From positions 193,574 to 257,573 of the forward strand of contig NZ_VCHX02000129.1 in assembly GCF_005768555.2 (NCBI RefSeq): DNA of 64,000 nt, written 5' to 3'. The DNA comes from Streptomyces sporangiiformans. GTDB lineage: Bacteria; Actinomycetota; Actinomycetes; Streptomycetales; Streptomycetaceae. The notes under the pieces are model-generated. The model did no database searches. It worked only from the letters and a program-made list of their open reading frames with translations, and was not told where the DNA came from. Shown here piece after piece: positions 8,036 to 16,840 of this stretch. A program made the translations under genes and the position numbers. How positions within the stretch are numbered: position 1 is the stretch's first letter; each line of letters starts with the position of its first letter.

Positions 8036-8374
8036 TCAGCCCACCGCCGCGTAGTTCTCGTACACCTCTTCCTCGTCGAGGGGCAGCAGTCCCGCCCCCC
8101 GCTCGTACTCAGTACGCGCGGTTTCGAGCAGCCTGCGCCAAGAGGTGACGGTGGGTCGCCTGCGCAGCAGTGCGCGGCGCTCCCGCTCGGTCATCCCTCC
8201 CCACACGCCGAACTCGACGCGATTGTCGAGCGCGTCGGCCAGGCACTCCGTGCGTACCGGACATCCGGTGCACACCGCCTTGGCCCTGTTCTGCGCTGCT
8301 CCTTGAACGAACAGTTCATCCGGATCGGTAGTGCGACAGGCCGCCTGCGCACTCCAGTCGGTTACCCAGCCCAT
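8036..8374 (-). CDS. wblA: WhiB-like developmental regulator WblA
   Basis: 112 residues. It is a [4Fe-4S] WhiB-family protein that in Streptomyces promotes sporulation and represses antibiotic production. The four cluster cysteines are at 13, 35, 38 and 44. The GVWGG turn is at 56-60, followed by the basic DNA-contact segment ERERRALLRRR. The C-terminus ENYAAVG is typical of WblA. The start MGWVTDW at 8374 fits the known protein. The frame is open to 8431 but the extra 19 residues are not conserved in what I remember. Neighbours (ArsA pair, PBP) match the S. coelicolor wblA (SCO3579) locus. Confidence 0.95.
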   Translation of the reverse strand: MGWVTDWSAQAACRTTDPDELFVQGAAQNRAKAVCTGCPVRTECLADALDNRVEFGVWGGMTERERRALLRRRPTVTSWRRLLETARTEYERGAGLLPLDEEEVYENYAAVG

Positions 8375-8782
8375 ACCGGCGCCGTCCTCTCCCGAATCGA
8401 GGCTCCCCCACGGCGGCAGCGGCATATTCACCGCCGCCAGTTGAGGACGTTACGGAAGGTGGGCACAGTCAACCAGCCCCTTCGGGCCCAATCTTGAATG
8501 GCCCGAATGGACTATGGGTACGCGGCAGATCACCCAACGGAGTGACCTGAGGACATACGTAACCTTCCTGGCGAACCAGGACAGTTGAGCCGCGTCACAA
8601 CGGACGCCAGATGACACATAAGGCGGATTCGGACACGCGGCCGAGAAAAAAGTTTCGGCACGACCGAAACGATTCGGGGTCGCCGGACGTATTGATACGT
8701 GGTCCTACTGCTGTGACAGTTGAGAGCAGCTTAGGCCAAGGCCTATACGCGTGTCCGGAGAATGAGAACGTAGGCTGCCCTC
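8375..8782. promoter_or_regulatory. Divergent wblA / PBP promoter region
   Basis: A 408-base non-coding stretch between divergent genes. It includes an inverted repeat GTTTCGG-CACGA-CCGAAAC at 8652-8670, about 113 bases before the PBP start. AT content is raised around 8510-8670 relative to the flanks. wblA is known to be under several developmental regulators in other streptomycetes; I cannot assign a specific operator here. Confidence 0.5.
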
Positions 8783-11038
8783 ATGGCAAACAAGCGCTCG
8801 GGTGGGGGTCTGTCGCCGACTCAGCAGGCCGCCAAGTTCCTAGGTGTCAGCGTGCTCGCAGGAGCCGTCATGGCAGGTATCGCCCTGCCCGCGGCCGGCG
8901 TGCTCGGCCTGGCGGCCAAGGGTTCGGTCGAGGGGTTCGACGAGATCCCGGCCAATCTCAAGCGGCCGCCGCTCAGCCAGCGCACCACGATCCTGGACAA
9001 CCAGGGCGGCCAGATCGCCACGGTCTACTCACGCGACCGCACGGTGGTCGACCTCAAGGACATCTCGCCGTACATGCAGAAGGCGATCGTCGCGATCGAG
9101 GACGCCCGGTTCTACGAGCACGGCGCGGTGGACCTCAAGGGCATCCTGCGCGCCCTCAACAAGAACGCGCAGAGCGGCGGAGTGACCCAGGGCGCGTCCA
9201 CGCTGACGCAGCAGCTGGTGAAGAACGTCGCAGTGGAGGAAGCCGGTGACGACCCGACGAAGGTCGCCCAGGCCACGCAGCAGACCATCGGCCGCAAGAT
9301 CCGCGAGCTGAAGTACGCCATTCAGCTCGAGGAGGAGTTCGGCAAGAAGCAGATCCTCGAGAACTACCTGAACATCACGTTCTTCGGGCAGCAGGCCTAC
9401 GGCGTCGAAGCCGCGTCCCAGCGCTACTTCTCCAAGTCCGCCAAGGATCTGAAGCTGGAGGAGGCCGCGCTGCTCGCGGGCGTCGTCCAGTCACCGACCC
9501 GCTACGACCCGATCAACGACGAGACGGAAGCCACCAAACGGCGCAACATCGTGCTGCAGCGCATGGCCGACGTCCACGACATCTCCCAGGCGGAGGCCGA
9601 CAAGGCCAAGGAGCAACCGCTCGGCCTGAAGGTGAGCAAGCCCAAGAACGGCTGCATCACCGCGGTCAAGGGCTCCGCGTTCTTCTGTGACTACGTGCGC
9701 GAAGTGGTGCTCACCGACCCGGTCTTCGGCAAGACCAAGGCGGCCCGGGCCAAGGTCTGGAACCAGGGCGGTCTCACGATCCGTACGACACTCGACCCGC
9801 AGTCGCAGAAGTCGATACAGGATTCGATCAAGACGCACGTCAGGAAGTCGGACAAGGTCGCCACGGCCGCGACGCTGGTCGAGCCGGGCACCGGCAAGAT
9901 CCTCGGGATGGGCCAGTCGAAGCCGTACGGCTACGGCAAGAACCAGACCGAGTACAACTACTCCGTCGACGCGTCCATGGGCGGCTCGAACTTCGGCTTC
10001 CCGACCGGTTCGACCTTCAAGCCCTTCCTGGCCTCGGCCGCCCTCGAGGAGGGCAGGCCGGCGACCCAGTCGTATCCGGCGCCGTTCGAGATGCCGTATC
10101 CCGACTCGGTGCAGACCTGCAACGGGAAGGCGTGGCGGAACTCGGCCAACGCCACGGTCGAGAACGAGGACGAGTCGGAGGTCGGCCCGTACCGGCTGAA
10201 GCAGGCCATGGAGAAGTCGGTCAACACCTACTTCGTGGAGATGCTCGAGGACATCGGCATGTGCCCGGTGTCCAAGATCCTCGACAAGCTCGGCGTGGTG
10301 CAGGGCAACGGCACCAAGCTGCCCATCGTCCCGTCCTCCCTCACTCTGGGCTCCACCGGCATCTCGCCGCTGACGATGGCGAACGCGTACGCGACCTTCG
10401 CCAACCGCGGCAAGTACTGCACGCCGGTCGCCATCGAGTCGATCAAGCAGCGGGTCGGCGGCGAGACGAAGTCGCTGAGGGTGCCGAAGTCGACCTGCAG
10501 GCGAGCGATGTCCGAGACGACGGCCGACACCATAAACACACTGTTGAGCGGTGTGGTCGACTCCGGTACGGGTCAGCAGGCCGGCCTCACGGACCGCGCC
10601 AACGCGGGTAAGACGGGTACGACCGACGAGCGCAAGAACGCCTGGTTCGTCGGCTACACGCCGAACCTGTCCGGCGCCGTCTGGGTCGGCAGCGCCACCC
10701 AGAGCGTCAAGATGACCAACATCACGATCGGCGGCGTCTGGCACGAGAAGGTCTACGGCGGCCAGGTGCCCGGCCCGATCTGGAAGGACGCCATGACCGG
10801 CGCCCTCGCGGGCAAGCCGTCCCCGGGCTTCAACCTCGTCAACATCCCCGACCCCGACAAGGACAAGGACAAGGGCAGGGGCGAGGACGACGAGGACAAT
10901 AACGGCAACGCCGGCAACGGGAACGGCGGCGACAACGGCGACTTCCCGTTCCCCGACCCCACCTTCACGATCCCGGACGACTGGACGATCGGCGGAAACG
11001 GCAACGGGGGGAACGGGAACGGCGGGCGGTTTCCGTAA
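8783..11038 (+). CDS. Class A penicillin-binding protein (transglycosylase/transpeptidase)
   Basis: 751 residues, a bifunctional peptidoglycan synthase at the membrane. It has an N-terminal TM helix (about 20-45) and a GT51 glycosyltransferase with the catalytic glutamate in EDARFYEHG and the motif GASTLTQQLVKN. The transpeptidase has the active serine in GSTFKPF, the SVN motif and KTGTT. The tail after about residue 690 is Asp/Lys-rich and then Gly/Asn-rich, low-complexity and extracellular. The start ATG at 8783 fits family length. It is followed by a perfect 19-bp terminator stem. Confidence 0.94.
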   Translation: MANKRSGGGLSPTQQAAKFLGVSVLAGAVMAGIALPAAGVLGLAAKGSVEGFDEIPANLKRPPLSQRTTILDNQGGQIATVYSRDRTVVDLKDISPYMQKAIVAIEDARFYEHGAVDLKGILRALNKNAQSGGVTQGASTLTQQLVKNVAVEEAGDDPTKVAQATQQTIGRKIRELKYAIQLEEEFGKKQILENYLNITFFGQQAYGVEAASQRYFSKSAKDLKLEEAALLAGVVQSPTRYDPINDETEATKRRNIVLQRMADVHDISQAEADKAKEQPLGLKVSKPKNGCITAVKGSAFFCDYVREVVLTDPVFGKTKAARAKVWNQGGLTIRTTLDPQSQKSIQDSIKTHVRKSDKVATAATLVEPGTGKILGMGQSKPYGYGKNQTEYNYSVDASMGGSNFGFPTGSTFKPFLASAALEEGRPATQSYPAPFEMPYPDSVQTCNGKAWRNSANATVENEDESEVGPYRLKQAMEKSVNTYFVEMLEDIGMCPVSKILDKLGVVQGNGTKLPIVPSSLTLGSTGISPLTMANAYATFANRGKYCTPVAIESIKQRVGGETKSLRVPKSTCRRAMSETTADTINTLLSGVVDSGTGQQAGLTDRANAGKTGTTDERKNAWFVGYTPNLSGAVWVGSATQSVKMTNITIGGVWHEKVYGGQVPGPIWKDAMTGALAGKPSPGFNLVNIPDPDKDKDKGRGEDDEDNNGNAGNGNGGDNGDFPFPDPTFTIPDDWTIGGNGNGGNGNGGRFP

Positions 11039-11050
11039 TCCCTGAGCGGT

Positions 11051-11095
11051 ACGCAAGTGGGGCGCCCCTTGATGCGAGGGGCGCCCCACTTGCGT
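11051..11095. terminator. Perfect 19-bp hairpin between convergent genes
   Basis: Arms 11051-11069 and 11077-11095 are exact reverse complements around the loop TGATGCG. The hairpin is 12 bases after the PBP stop and 82 before the convergent YqeY-like stop, and being symmetric it can serve both strands. Confidence 0.85.
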
Positions 11096-11177
11096 ATGGA
11101 GGTATGGCTGCGTGGAGCGGGCCGACGGGCCTCAGCCTCAGCCTCAGCCTCAGCCCGGAGTGCTCCCCGTTCGGGCG

Positions 11178-11645
11178 TCAGCCGCCGGCAAGCAGCTTCT
11201 TGACCGCGGCGGCGACGCGGCCGCCCTCGGCCTGGCCCGCCACCTTCGGGTTCACGATCTTCATGACCTGGCCCATGGCGCGCGGCCCCTCGGCGCCCGC
11301 CGCCTTGGCCTCCTCCACAGCCTGGGCGACGATCTGCTGGAGCTCGTCGTCGGACAGCTGCTTGGGCAGGTAGTCGGCGAGGACCTCGCCCTCCGCCTTC
11401 TCCCGCTCGGCCGACTCGGCACGACCGCCCTGCGCGAAGGCCTCGGCCGCCTCACGGCGCTTCTTCGCCTCCCTGGCGATCACCTTCTGTACCTCGTCGT
11501 CGGAGAGCTCGCGCTTCTCCTTGCCCGAGACCTCCTCCTTCGTGATCGCGGCGAGGGTCAGCCGGAGCGTCGAGGAGCGGAGCTCATCGCGCCCCTTGAT
11601 CGCGGCGTTGAGGTCTTCCTGCAGCTTCGACTTGAGCGTGGTCAT
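11178..11645 (-). CDS. GatB/YqeY domain protein
   Basis: 155 residues starting MTTLKSKLQEDLNAAIKGRD. The YqeY family resembles the tail domain of GatB, the tRNA-dependent amidotransferase subunit. Typical features seen are RLTLAAITKEEV, ADYLPKQLSDDEL and the C-terminal GQAEGGRVAAAVKKLL. Its role as a stand-alone protein is unknown; tRNA binding is suspected for the family. The ATG at 11645 is chosen over an upstream in-frame ATG at 11735 because homology begins there. Confidence 0.9.
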   Translation of the reverse strand: MTTLKSKLQEDLNAAIKGRDELRSSTLRLTLAAITKEEVSGKEKRELSDDEVQKVIAREAKKRREAAEAFAQGGRAESAEREKAEGEVLADYLPKQLSDDELQQIVAQAVEEAKAAGAEGPRAMGQVMKIVNPKVAGQAEGGRVAAAVKKLLAGG

Positions 11646-11764
11646 GGTGTTGATTGTCGCAGGTGTGGAGCGAGGGCCGCCCGTGGATTTCGGGCACCCC
11701 CTCCGATGACCTCCGGGCCCCTCCGGTGGCTTCAAGGGTGCGTGCGGTCTGACACGATGGTCGT

Positions 11765-12691
11765 ATGCGCGCGCGATACGGAGTACCCCTGGGAATCACG
11801 GCGGTCGGTGCCGCCGGGCTGTTGTACGCGGCGGGCTTCGAGGCCCGCTCCTTCCGCCTCCGGCGGGTGACGGTCCCGGTGCTGCCGACGGGTATGCGCC
11901 CGCTCCGGGTCCTCCAGGTCTCCGACATCCACATGGTGAGCGGCCAGCGCAAGAAGCAACGCTGGCTGCGCTCACTGGCCGGGCTGCGCCCCGACTTCGT
12001 CATCAACACGGGCGACAACCTGTCCGACCCCGAGGGCGTGCCCGAGGTCCTGGACGCGCTCGGGCCCCTGATGGATTTCCCGGGCGCGTACGTCTTCGGC
12101 TCGAACGACTACTACGGGCCCAATTTCCGCAACCCCGTGCGGTACTTGTTCGAGAAGGCACAGGGACGACACGGGCTGAACGGAAACCCTCCCGTCGTCG
12201 GCGCGATCCACAATCCGTGGGAGGACCTGCGCGACGGGTTCGACTCGGCGGGGTGGCTGAACCTGACGAACGTACGCGGCGCCCTGAAGATCGAAGGCGT
12301 CGAGATCGAGCTGACCGGCATCGACGACCCGCACATCAAGCGGGACCGGTACGCGCAGGTGGCCGGCGGCCCCTCCGCCTCGGCCGATTTCTCCATGGGC
12401 CTCGTCCACGCCCCCTACCTGCGCTCGCTCGACGCCTTCACCGCGGACGGCTACCCCCTGATCCTGGCCGGCCACACCCACGGCGGCCAGGTCTGCCTCC
12501 CCTTCTACGGCGCCCTCGTCACCAACTGCGACCTGGACACGGACCGGGTGAAGGGCCTGTCCACGCACACGGCGTCCGGACGGACGGCATACATGCACGT
12601 ATCGGCGGGCTGCGGCACGAACCGCTACACCCCGATGCGCTTCGCGTGCCCCCCGGAGGCGACACTGCTGACGCTGACGCCGCGGGAGTGA
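11765..12691 (+). CDS. Metallophosphoesterase
   Basis: 308 residues. Calcineurin-like dimetal motifs are seen in order: QVSDIHMV (about 50), NTGDNL, GSNDYYG in place of GNHD, and GHTHGGQ (about 240). An N-terminal hydrophobic helix (residues 8-24) suggests membrane attachment, as in YkuE-type enzymes. The asparagine-aspartate pair in GSND is a usual variant in actinobacteria. Its start is 119 bases from the divergent YqeY start. The substrate is unknown. Confidence 0.9.
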   Translation: MRARYGVPLGITAVGAAGLLYAAGFEARSFRLRRVTVPVLPTGMRPLRVLQVSDIHMVSGQRKKQRWLRSLAGLRPDFVINTGDNLSDPEGVPEVLDALGPLMDFPGAYVFGSNDYYGPNFRNPVRYLFEKAQGRHGLNGNPPVVGAIHNPWEDLRDGFDSAGWLNLTNVRGALKIEGVEIELTGIDDPHIKRDRYAQVAGGPSASADFSMGLVHAPYLRSLDAFTADGYPLILAGHTHGGQVCLPFYGALVTNCDLDTDRVKGLSTHTASGRTAYMHVSAGCGTNRYTPMRFACPPEATLLTLTPRE

Positions 12692-12816
12692 CGGCGCGGG
12701 GGTCACACGTCGCCGCCGACCACCCGAAAACCGGATTTCGTCTCCGGCCACCGGTGGGCTAAAGTAAACGACGTCGCCAGGCACAGACCACTTCAGTGGC
12801 CTGCAGGCAGCGACAT

Positions 12817-12890
12817 CGGGGTGTAGCGCAGCTTGGCAGCGCGCTTCGTTCGGGACGAAGAGGTCGTGGGTTCAAATCCCGCCACCCCGA
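12817..12890 (+). tRNA. tRNA-Pro (anticodon CGG)
   Basis: A 74-nt cloverleaf. The acceptor CGGGGTG pairs with CACCCCG, the anticodon stem is CTTCG/CGAAG with loop TTCGGGA (anticodon CGG, codon CCG), the T-loop is GGTTCAAATC and the discriminator base is A. CCA is not encoded. The accessory region begins immediately downstream. No second copy of the tRNA 3' end is seen in the window, so no complete att pair can be assigned. Confidence 0.96.
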
Positions 12891-12905
12891 CAGTGAAACG
12901 CCAGG

Positions 12906-12942
12906 TCAGGGGCCTGATCCGCTCAGCGGGTCGGGCCCCTGA
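12906..12942 (+). terminator. tRNA-Pro terminator hairpin
   Basis: TCAGGGGCC (12906-12914) pairs with GGCCCCTGA (12934-12942), and an inner near-complementary stem (GATCCGCT/AGCGGGTC) extends it. Confidence 0.7.
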
Positions 12943-13179
12943 GTGGTTCCTGGAGATCGCTGCAAGAAGGTCTGGGGCGACTACACCGGCAGCGGCTTGG
13001 AGTGTGACGAGTACCCCTTCGCTTCCACGGAGGAAGGGTCCACCAAGGGCGACAAGCGCTTCTCTGTCCGGTTGATCACCGGCACGGACAACCGAAAAGG
13101 CGGAGCGCGCCTCAACGAGGTGTACACCCTCAACCGCGTGCTGAACGGCGATCCCTTCTACGTGAAGATCACCAACTAG
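12943..13179 (+). pseudogene. 3' fragment of a NucA/NucB-type deoxyribonuclease
   Basis: About 72 codons from 12964 match the C-terminal half of NucA/NucB DNase domains: CKKVWGDYTGSGLECDEYPF, then KRFSVRLITGTDN and NGDPFYVKIT at the end. The CDEYPFAS segment is the family's catalytic core. No start, signal or upstream domain exists: an in-frame stop (12940-12942) lies just before it, within the tRNA terminator. So the 5' part has been lost at the tRNA junction. Such domains are the toxic tips of polymorphic toxins or secreted nucleases. It is followed 18 bases later by a possible immunity gene. Confidence 0.7.
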
Positions 13180-13197
13180 CAGGAAGGCCCACTGAGC

Positions 13198-13725
13198 ATG
13201 GCTCTTCTCGCCGAGCACAACATCACCGCCACCCCCGGCCGCCGTGTTCTGGAGGTCTATGACGATGACGCCTACCTCGGCGACGAAGCAGCCCTGGACG
13301 CTGCAGAGACACAGGTGGTGGCCGGCAACGGCTACCACGTGTACCTCCTGAGCCTGCAGCCGGACATGAAAGTCCAGATGACGATCCGCATCTGGGACAC
13401 ACCACCCGACCCGCCCGCCGACGCCGAAGGCCACACCGACGTCAGCCTCGAATCCGAAACAGGCATCCTGGTCATCGGGCAACTCGACCGCGGACCCGCC
13501 GACGAGATCACCCTGCCCCGCCCTGGCGTCTACGAGGGCCACGCCTGGTGGCAGGGCCGCCAGGCAGCAGCCGACTACTACGACACCACCCTCGACCAGC
13601 TCACCGACGGCTCCCCGGAAGACCAACTCACCGAAGCCTGGAACAACTGCCCCTTCACCGAACGCTACGTCCTCGACCTCGCCTACACCCGCGAACCCGA
13701 ACCCGTCGATGAAGACGACCTCTGA
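13198..13725 (+). CDS. Hypothetical protein, possible immunity protein for the NucA/NucB nuclease
   Basis: 175 residues, acidic, soluble, with no recognised domain. AGGAAGG at 13181-13187 supports ATG 13198. Its position directly after a NucA/NucB domain is that of nuclease inhibitors: B. subtilis NucA is paired with Nin/ComJ, and polymorphic toxins with their immunity genes. The beta-rich layout (two hydrophobic-alternating blocks, 45-72 and 90-120) would suit a small inhibitor, but I see no sequence match I would trust. Unlike its partner it is intact. Confidence 0.6.
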   Translation: MALLAEHNITATPGRRVLEVYDDDAYLGDEAALDAAETQVVAGNGYHVYLLSLQPDMKVQMTIRIWDTPPDPPADAEGHTDVSLESETGILVIGQLDRGPADEITLPRPGVYEGHAWWQGRQAAADYYDTTLDQLTDGSPEDQLTEAWNNCPFTERYVLDLAYTREPEPVDEDDL

Positions 13726-13802
13726 AATCCGTACGGGCCGGTGTGACAGCCGCCTCGAAAGACCCGCCTTGATGACTGCGAACGCTGGCATGATGCGCGC
13801 TC

Positions 13803-14579
13803 ATGAGAACGAGAGATGACAGTGACGAGGCGTACGTAGTCGGCTTGTGCAGCCAGGTGCTCGGCGACACCGCACTGACCCAGCACAAGTTCGACTGGCT
13901 GCAGGGCGACCCCGGGACGGGCGGCCGACGTGCCAAACTGCCGGTCGACGCCTACTGGCCCGGCCACCAACTCGTGGTCGAGTACCGGGAACTCCAGCAC
14001 GACCAGCCCATGCCCCACTTCGACAAGCCCGACAGGCTCACTGTCAGCGGCGTCCACCGGGGCGAGCAGCGGGCGATGTACGACGCCCGGCGTGATACGG
14101 AGATTCCCGCGCACGGACTGCGGCTGATCGTGATCCGGCCGGCCGACCTCGATGCGGACGGTCGCGGACGACTGCGCCGTAACCGGGAGGCGGACCTGGC
14201 TGCGCTGAAGAGGATCCTTGCACGCCACAGCGACGAGGACAGGGTCACCGACGCCTTCCGTACGTGGCTTCTTGCCGAGGGCTGGACACCGGTTGATCCC
14301 ACGGACCGTTGGACCGATCTCGAAGCCGTGCGCGGCGATGAGCGGCTGATCTGCGAAGCCAAGGGCCGCACCAGTGAGAAGGGAATCGACGCCGACATCG
14401 CCTACGGACAGTTGCTGCGGCGGATGACGAGCCAGGAACTCCACACGCGCTACGCGCTGGTGGTGCCGTCCTCGTCCGTGAAGGCCGTCGAGCGCGTTCC
14501 GGCGCATGTTCGCAAGCTGTTGCGCATCGACGTGTACGAGGTGACGGACGACGGCGTGGTACGCCGACCGTCGGCATAG
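13803..14579 (+). CDS. Uncharacterised protein with two nuclease-like segments
   Basis: 258 residues, not recognised as a named family. The N-terminal half contains PVDAYWPGHQLVVEYRELQH, an Asp ... Glu-x-(Arg/Glu) arrangement like very-short-patch/PD-(D/E)xK folds. The C-terminal half has WTDLEAVRGDERLICEAKG with a second acidic-strand followed by E-x-K. Two such folds in one chain would be a tandem nuclease, or one active and one decayed copy. It stands alone in the hot spot after tRNA-Pro. It may act on foreign DNA, but this is inference from motif spacing only. Confidence 0.55.
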   Translation: MRTRDDSDEAYVVGLCSQVLGDTALTQHKFDWLQGDPGTGGRRAKLPVDAYWPGHQLVVEYRELQHDQPMPHFDKPDRLTVSGVHRGEQRAMYDARRDTEIPAHGLRLIVIRPADLDADGRGRLRRNREADLAALKRILARHSDEDRVTDAFRTWLLAEGWTPVDPTDRWTDLEAVRGDERLICEAKGRTSEKGIDADIAYGQLLRRMTSQELHTRYALVVPSSSVKAVERVPAHVRKLLRIDVYEVTDDGVVRRPSA

Positions 14580-14684
14580 AGGGGTCCCGTCCCAGACCGC
14601 TGCGCCCCATCGCAAGGCAGTCAGCCGCAGGACGGCCAGTTCGGTGGCGGATTCGCGGAGCTGGCGCCGTCGGGCGCCCCGGGC

Positions 14685-14990
14685 TCAGGATGTGGGCCAG
14701 TGCTTCGGCGGGGATGCCTTCGGGTCGGTGATCTGCAGACGGTTGTGGTGCGAGGGATCGACGGCCGTAAGGGAAACGAGCCGCTGCCCGTCTGCCTCCT
14801 CCAGCTCGGCCAGAGCGTGCGGAAGCGCCGCACACACAGTGGCTATAGCGGTGCCGAGGCCGACCAGGCCACCGTGCTTGTTGTTCTGGCGGTACTGGAT
14901 GCGGTGGAGTCCCGATCGCGCGATCGCCTCGACCTCCATGGGCCAACTCAGCGATGAGCGGCGGCAGCATCTCCAGAGAGACGCGGGCAC
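14685..14990 (-). pseudogene. Possible gene fragment, unrecognised
   Basis: An open stretch of about 101 codons whose middle (KHGGLVGLGTAIATVCAALP, then LAELEEADGQRLVSLTAVDP) looks protein-like in codon bias and periodicity. It lies just downstream of, and partly overlaps, the broken DUF317 gene. I do not recognise it, and it has no convincing start. It may be debris of a second gene joined by deletion. Confidence 0.25.
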
Positions 14991-15423
14991 CTCAGCGCGT
15001 CGAGGACCGTCTCGGGCCCCTCGAAGCCGACGTCGGGTGCCTCACGGGCGTCGATCGCCACGAGGAGATCGGCAAGCGCCTCGTAGGAGACGCCCGTGGT
15101 GAAGTACGCGTTCCACTCCGGCATCGCGGAGGCGGCATGGCCGCGGGCGCTCCGCTGCAGGCAACGGGCAGACCGCCCAGCTCGAACGGATAGGCCGCGA
15201 GGATCCACTCGGCCCCACGCAGCCCATCCGGGCTTACGTAAAGAAGGGTGTGACGGGATGTGGGCCACATGCGCCAGCCGAGGTCGGACAGGGTGTCGCC
15301 GATCCGTTCGGCGAGCACAACGTCGTCACCGGCCAGATGACGCGGGGTGACCGAGTACTCCGGGTCCGGCAAGTCCGGTCGGGAGCGGTCGCTGAAGTGG
15401 TACGGGAGCAGGGGCGCCTCCAT
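14948..15423 (-). pseudogene. Frameshifted DUF317-domain gene
   Basis: Two overlapping reading frames share one DUF317 domain. The first (from ATG 15423) reads SVTPRHLAGDDVVLAERIGD ... AEWILAAYPFELGGLPVA. Near 15150 the continuation passes to the next frame as MPEWNAYFTTGVSYEALADL ... GPETVLDAL. The domain then ends early, so it has both a frameshift and a 3' truncation. DUF317 proteins are common on Streptomyces mobile and variable regions; their function is unknown. Confidence 0.6.
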
Positions 15424-15843
15424 GGGCTCGTAGGGTGGAACATTGGCTCCAGGATCACTGGCATCACTTCGTTGACCAGGTCCTCCGGCAAGGTGTTGCA
15501 GGTTGACACAGCTGCGCAGCTGCTCACCAGTCGTTTCGGGATCTTTCCTGCCTGCCTGCGGCGAACTGGTGGATGGATGGACATGTAGGGTCTCAAGTTT
15601 CGCGTCGGAATCTCACGCCTGGTGCCGGATGGAAGTCAGATCCGACCTGACGCTGAGACGTGCAGCCGCGCCGGGAACAGCGGGTCCGGCCAGCACCGTT
15701 GCATCGACCGAGGGATCGGCGCTGCACGGGCGGGGAACTCGGAGACCACAAGGTCATCTGCCCCGACAGGATCCGGGCCCCGGGATCGCCGTACGCCCGC
15801 CGCACACTCGGACCAAGACGTATTTCTGCAGGAGGACTGCTTG
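15424..15843. other. Non-coding stretch upstream of the PIG-L gene
   Basis: No gene is supported in these 420 bases. Several open frames exist on both strands, but none has a ribosome-binding site, domain sense or the third-position GC pattern. The last 15 bases include AGGAGG (15830-15835), the ribosome-binding site of the next gene. Confidence 0.5.
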
Positions 15844-16677
15844 ATGACTGACCGGCCCTTGACGCTCATGGCGGTGCACGCCCACCCCGACGACGAGGCC
15901 ACCGGAACCGGAGGGGTCCTCGCGCGGTACGCGGCGGAAGGCATCCGCACGGTTCTCGTGACGTGTACCGACGGCGGTTGCGGTGACGGGCCGGGGGGTG
16001 TCAAGCCGGGCGATCCCGGGCACGATCCGGCGGCCGTCGCATTGATGCGCCGTCAAGAACTCAAGGCGAGTTGTGACGTCCTGAAGGTCAGCGATCTGGA
16101 GATGCTCGATTATGCCGACTCCGGGATGATGGGCTGGCCGAGCAACGACGCCCCCGGATCGTTCTGGCAGACCCCCGTGGAGGAAGGCTCTGCCCGACTC
16201 GCGGAACTCATGCGGCACTACCGCCCTGATGTGGTCGTCACCTATGACGAGAACGGCTTCTACGGCCATCCCGACCACATCCAGGCCCACCGCATCACGA
16301 TGGCGGCGCTGGAGATGACCGCGCTGACACCGAAGGTGTACTGGACCACGATGCCCCGCTCGGGGATGCGGCGGTTCGGGGAGATCATGCGCGAGTTTCA
16401 TCCGGACATGCCGGAGCCGGATCCTGCGGAGGCCGCCGCGATGGCCGAGATCGGCCTCCCCGACGATGAGATCACCACGTGGGTGGACACCACCGCGTTC
16501 AGCGGCCAGAAGTTCGACGCGCTGGCCGCGCACGCCAGTCAGGGAGAGAACATCTTCTTCCTCAAGATGGGCAAGGAGAGGTTCGGCGAGTTGATGGGCA
16601 TGGAGACCTTCGTACGTGTCCAGGACGCCACCGGCGCGGCCGTACCCGAGAACGATCTGTTCGCCGGACTGCGCTGA
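15844..16677 (+). CDS. PIG-L/LmbE family deacetylase
   Basis: 277 residues. The zinc/catalytic motif AHPDDE is at 12-17 and the third metal histidine in GHPDHIQAH (about 141). The family includes MshB (GlcNAc-Ins deacetylase) and Mca (mycothiol conjugate amidase), and this protein is of similar length. Its neighbours give no mycothiol context, so the substrate is open: an N-acetylglucosaminyl or conjugate amide. Start ATG 15844 is set by AGGAGG at 15830-15835. Confidence 0.88.
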   Translation: MTDRPLTLMAVHAHPDDEATGTGGVLARYAAEGIRTVLVTCTDGGCGDGPGGVKPGDPGHDPAAVALMRRQELKASCDVLKVSDLEMLDYADSGMMGWPSNDAPGSFWQTPVEEGSARLAELMRHYRPDVVVTYDENGFYGHPDHIQAHRITMAALEMTALTPKVYWTTMPRSGMRRFGEIMREFHPDMPEPDPAEAAAMAEIGLPDDEITTWVDTTAFSGQKFDALAAHASQGENIFFLKMGKERFGELMGMETFVRVQDATGAAVPENDLFAGLR

Positions 16678-16734
16678 TCCACTCATCCGGGGCGGAGCCC
16701 TGGAGAGCTCAGCTGGCACCAGCAAGTGCGGAAT

Positions 16735-16755
16735 CAGCCCGTCGGATTCGGGCTG
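16735..16755 (+). terminator. Hairpin after the PIG-L gene
   Basis: CAGCCCG (16735-16741) and CGGGCTG (16749-16755) form a 7-bp perfect stem with a 7-base loop, 57 bases after the stop. Confidence 0.5.
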
Positions 16756-16840
16756 AACCGCAGGGCGTTGAGCCGTAGACTTCGGCAGTCAACGCCGACG
16801 AGGTCCGGCCATTGCGCGCGCCCACGGGGGAGGAGATCGC

